A stretch of 64,000 nucleotides of DNA from JAWKVD01 sp041398225 (GTDB lineage: Bacteria > Pseudomonadota > Alphaproteobacteria > Caulobacterales > Hyphomonadaceae): the NCBI GenBank assembly GCA_041398225.1, contig JAWKVD010000014.1, forward strand, positions 40,074-104,073, written 5' to 3'. Both the position numbers and the translations under genes were made by a program. Position 1 is the stretch's first letter, and every line of letters begins with the position of its first letter. This document shows, one piece after another, positions 63,354 to 64,000 of the stretch. The notes below the pieces were generated by a model, which saw nothing but the letters and a program-made list of their open reading frames with translations, was not told the DNA's origin and did not search any database.

Positions 63354-64000
63354 GTGAGCAGGACGAGCAGCAAGCAAAAGCCCGTCAAGGCTGTCACCCG
63401 GCGCGGAAAGGCCCGCACCCAGGTGCGGGTGAAGGCGGTACGTCCGAAACGCCGGCGCAAGCCGCTGACCTGGGACGCGCTGGGCCGCCTCGACAAGTCC
63501 GCCGTCATCCTGCTGATCTGGATCTACTGCCTCGCCCACTGGGTGGTGCGCACGCTGATCGCGCCCGTCTACACCGTCGAGGAGGCCGAACAGCTTCTGA
63601 TGTCCCAGTCGCTGCAACTGGGATACGACGCCGCCCACCCGCCGCTGCTGGCGTGGATCTTCGCAACGCTGAAAATGTGGCCGGGCCTGAGCCCGCCGCT
63701 GGTGTTCGGCGTGAAATACCTGCTGCTGTTTTCGGGCCTGACGCTGTTCTACCTGGCGGCGCGCAACGTTCTGGTGCGGCCCGGCGTTTCGGCCGCCGCC
63801 GTGGCCTGCTGGGCGATGACCTTCTACATCGGCTGGGGCGCGCACGAGGACCTGCTCAATACCGTGGCGCTGATGGCGTGCCTGTCGATGACGCTGCACG
63901 CGATGACCCGCATCCTGACCTGGCGCCGCCCGCGCGACTGGATCTATCTCGGCGTGGCGATGGGGCTGGGTCTGCTGACCAGCTATCTCTACATCGTCTT
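63354..64000 (+). CDS. GT39/ArnT-like membrane glycosyltransferase (C-terminus outside window)
   Basis: The visible 215 residues start with a strongly basic cytoplasmic segment of about 40 residues. A first membrane helix (SAVILLIWIYCLAHWVV) follows, then the loop EEAEQLLMSQSLQLGYDAAHPPLLAW, which matches the first periplasmic loop of PMT/ArnT enzymes with its acidic residues and H-P-P-L. Further helices follow. Such enzymes transfer sugar from a polyprenyl-phosphate donor, consistent with the upstream GT2 gene. The GTG start has GGAAGG six bases upstream. Confidence 0.88.
   Translation, partial: MSRTSSKQKPVKAVTRRGKARTQVRVKAVRPKRRRKPLTWDALGRLDKSAVILLIWIYCLAHWVVRTLIAPVYTVEEAEQLLMSQSLQLGYDAAHPPLLAWIFATLKMWPGLSPPLVFGVKYLLLFSGLTLFYLAARNVLVRPGVSAAAVACWAMTFYIGWGAHEDLLNTVALMACLSMTLHAMTRILTWRRPRDWIYLGVAMGLGLLTSYLYIV

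Overview
This is a GC-rich chromosomal segment of an alphaproteobacterium, probably a marine Hyphomonadaceae/Maricaulales- or Parvularcula-like lineage. The case rests on aerobic-type cobaltochelatase genes cobS and cobT close to a J-domain gene and bolA, the aroK-aroB/xerD neighbourhood, an serC gene with an alphaproteobacterial-type leader RNA, an intracellular PHA depolymerase, many TTG/GTG starts, and a CYP153-like P450. The exact genus is inference. There are no rRNA genes, no complete prophage, no CRISPR array and no recognisable insertion sequence.

Layout. 1-13 kb: a partial HtrA protease, thymidine kinase, a truncated-looking caspase with an NTF2-like partner, then a minus-strand run serC / MazG-like / PI-PLC / serA that splits the serine pathway pair around two other genes, followed by transporters, PhzF, ThiD, MATE and an ABC ATPase. 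13-16.5 kb: a zinc-finger protein, a secreted protein, and a TonB-dependent receptor behind a cluster of GTAAC motifs. 16.6-20.6 kb: an unusual zone where four of six genes (peroxiredoxin, PaaI-like thioesterase, adenine deaminase, lipoprotein) are broken by single-base shifts. In three of them the shift sits in a short homopolymer, so this is either local sequence error or real decay. 20.6-38 kb: ordinary metabolism and housekeeping (leuC, a 3D-domain lipoprotein, PHA depolymerase, msrPQ, the yggT-DUF167-folD-HNH run, tRNA-Ala, hldE, a sodium symporter). 38-39 kb: a MarR regulator divergent from a small secreted protein, whose paralogue follows behind a nested inverted-repeat element. 39-47 kb: cobT and cobS separated by a dienelactone hydrolase and a small protein, then VOC, J-domain, BolA and LuxR-type regulator genes. 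47-55 kb: aroB-aroK and xerD, with unusual material between aroK and xerD: a 56-residue membrane protein, a 583-residue secreted protein, a 594-base non-coding stretch, and an AT-rich gene for a P-loop ATPase with a zinc ribbon and a winged helix. 55-64 kb: VOC protein, Tat-exported esterase, a large beta-solenoid membrane protein, a P450, and two glycosyltransferases, the last cut by the window end.

How genes relate. serC and serA form the phosphorylated serine pathway. aroK and aroB overlap by four bases in the shikimate pathway. cobS and cobT need a CobN that is not in this window. msrP and msrQ form the periplasmic methionine sulfoxide repair pair. The most interesting candidates for something undescribed are the AT-rich ATPase between aroK and xerD, the nested inverted-repeat element between the secreted paralogues, and the 924-residue solenoid membrane protein. 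All reading was by eye; no database search was run.
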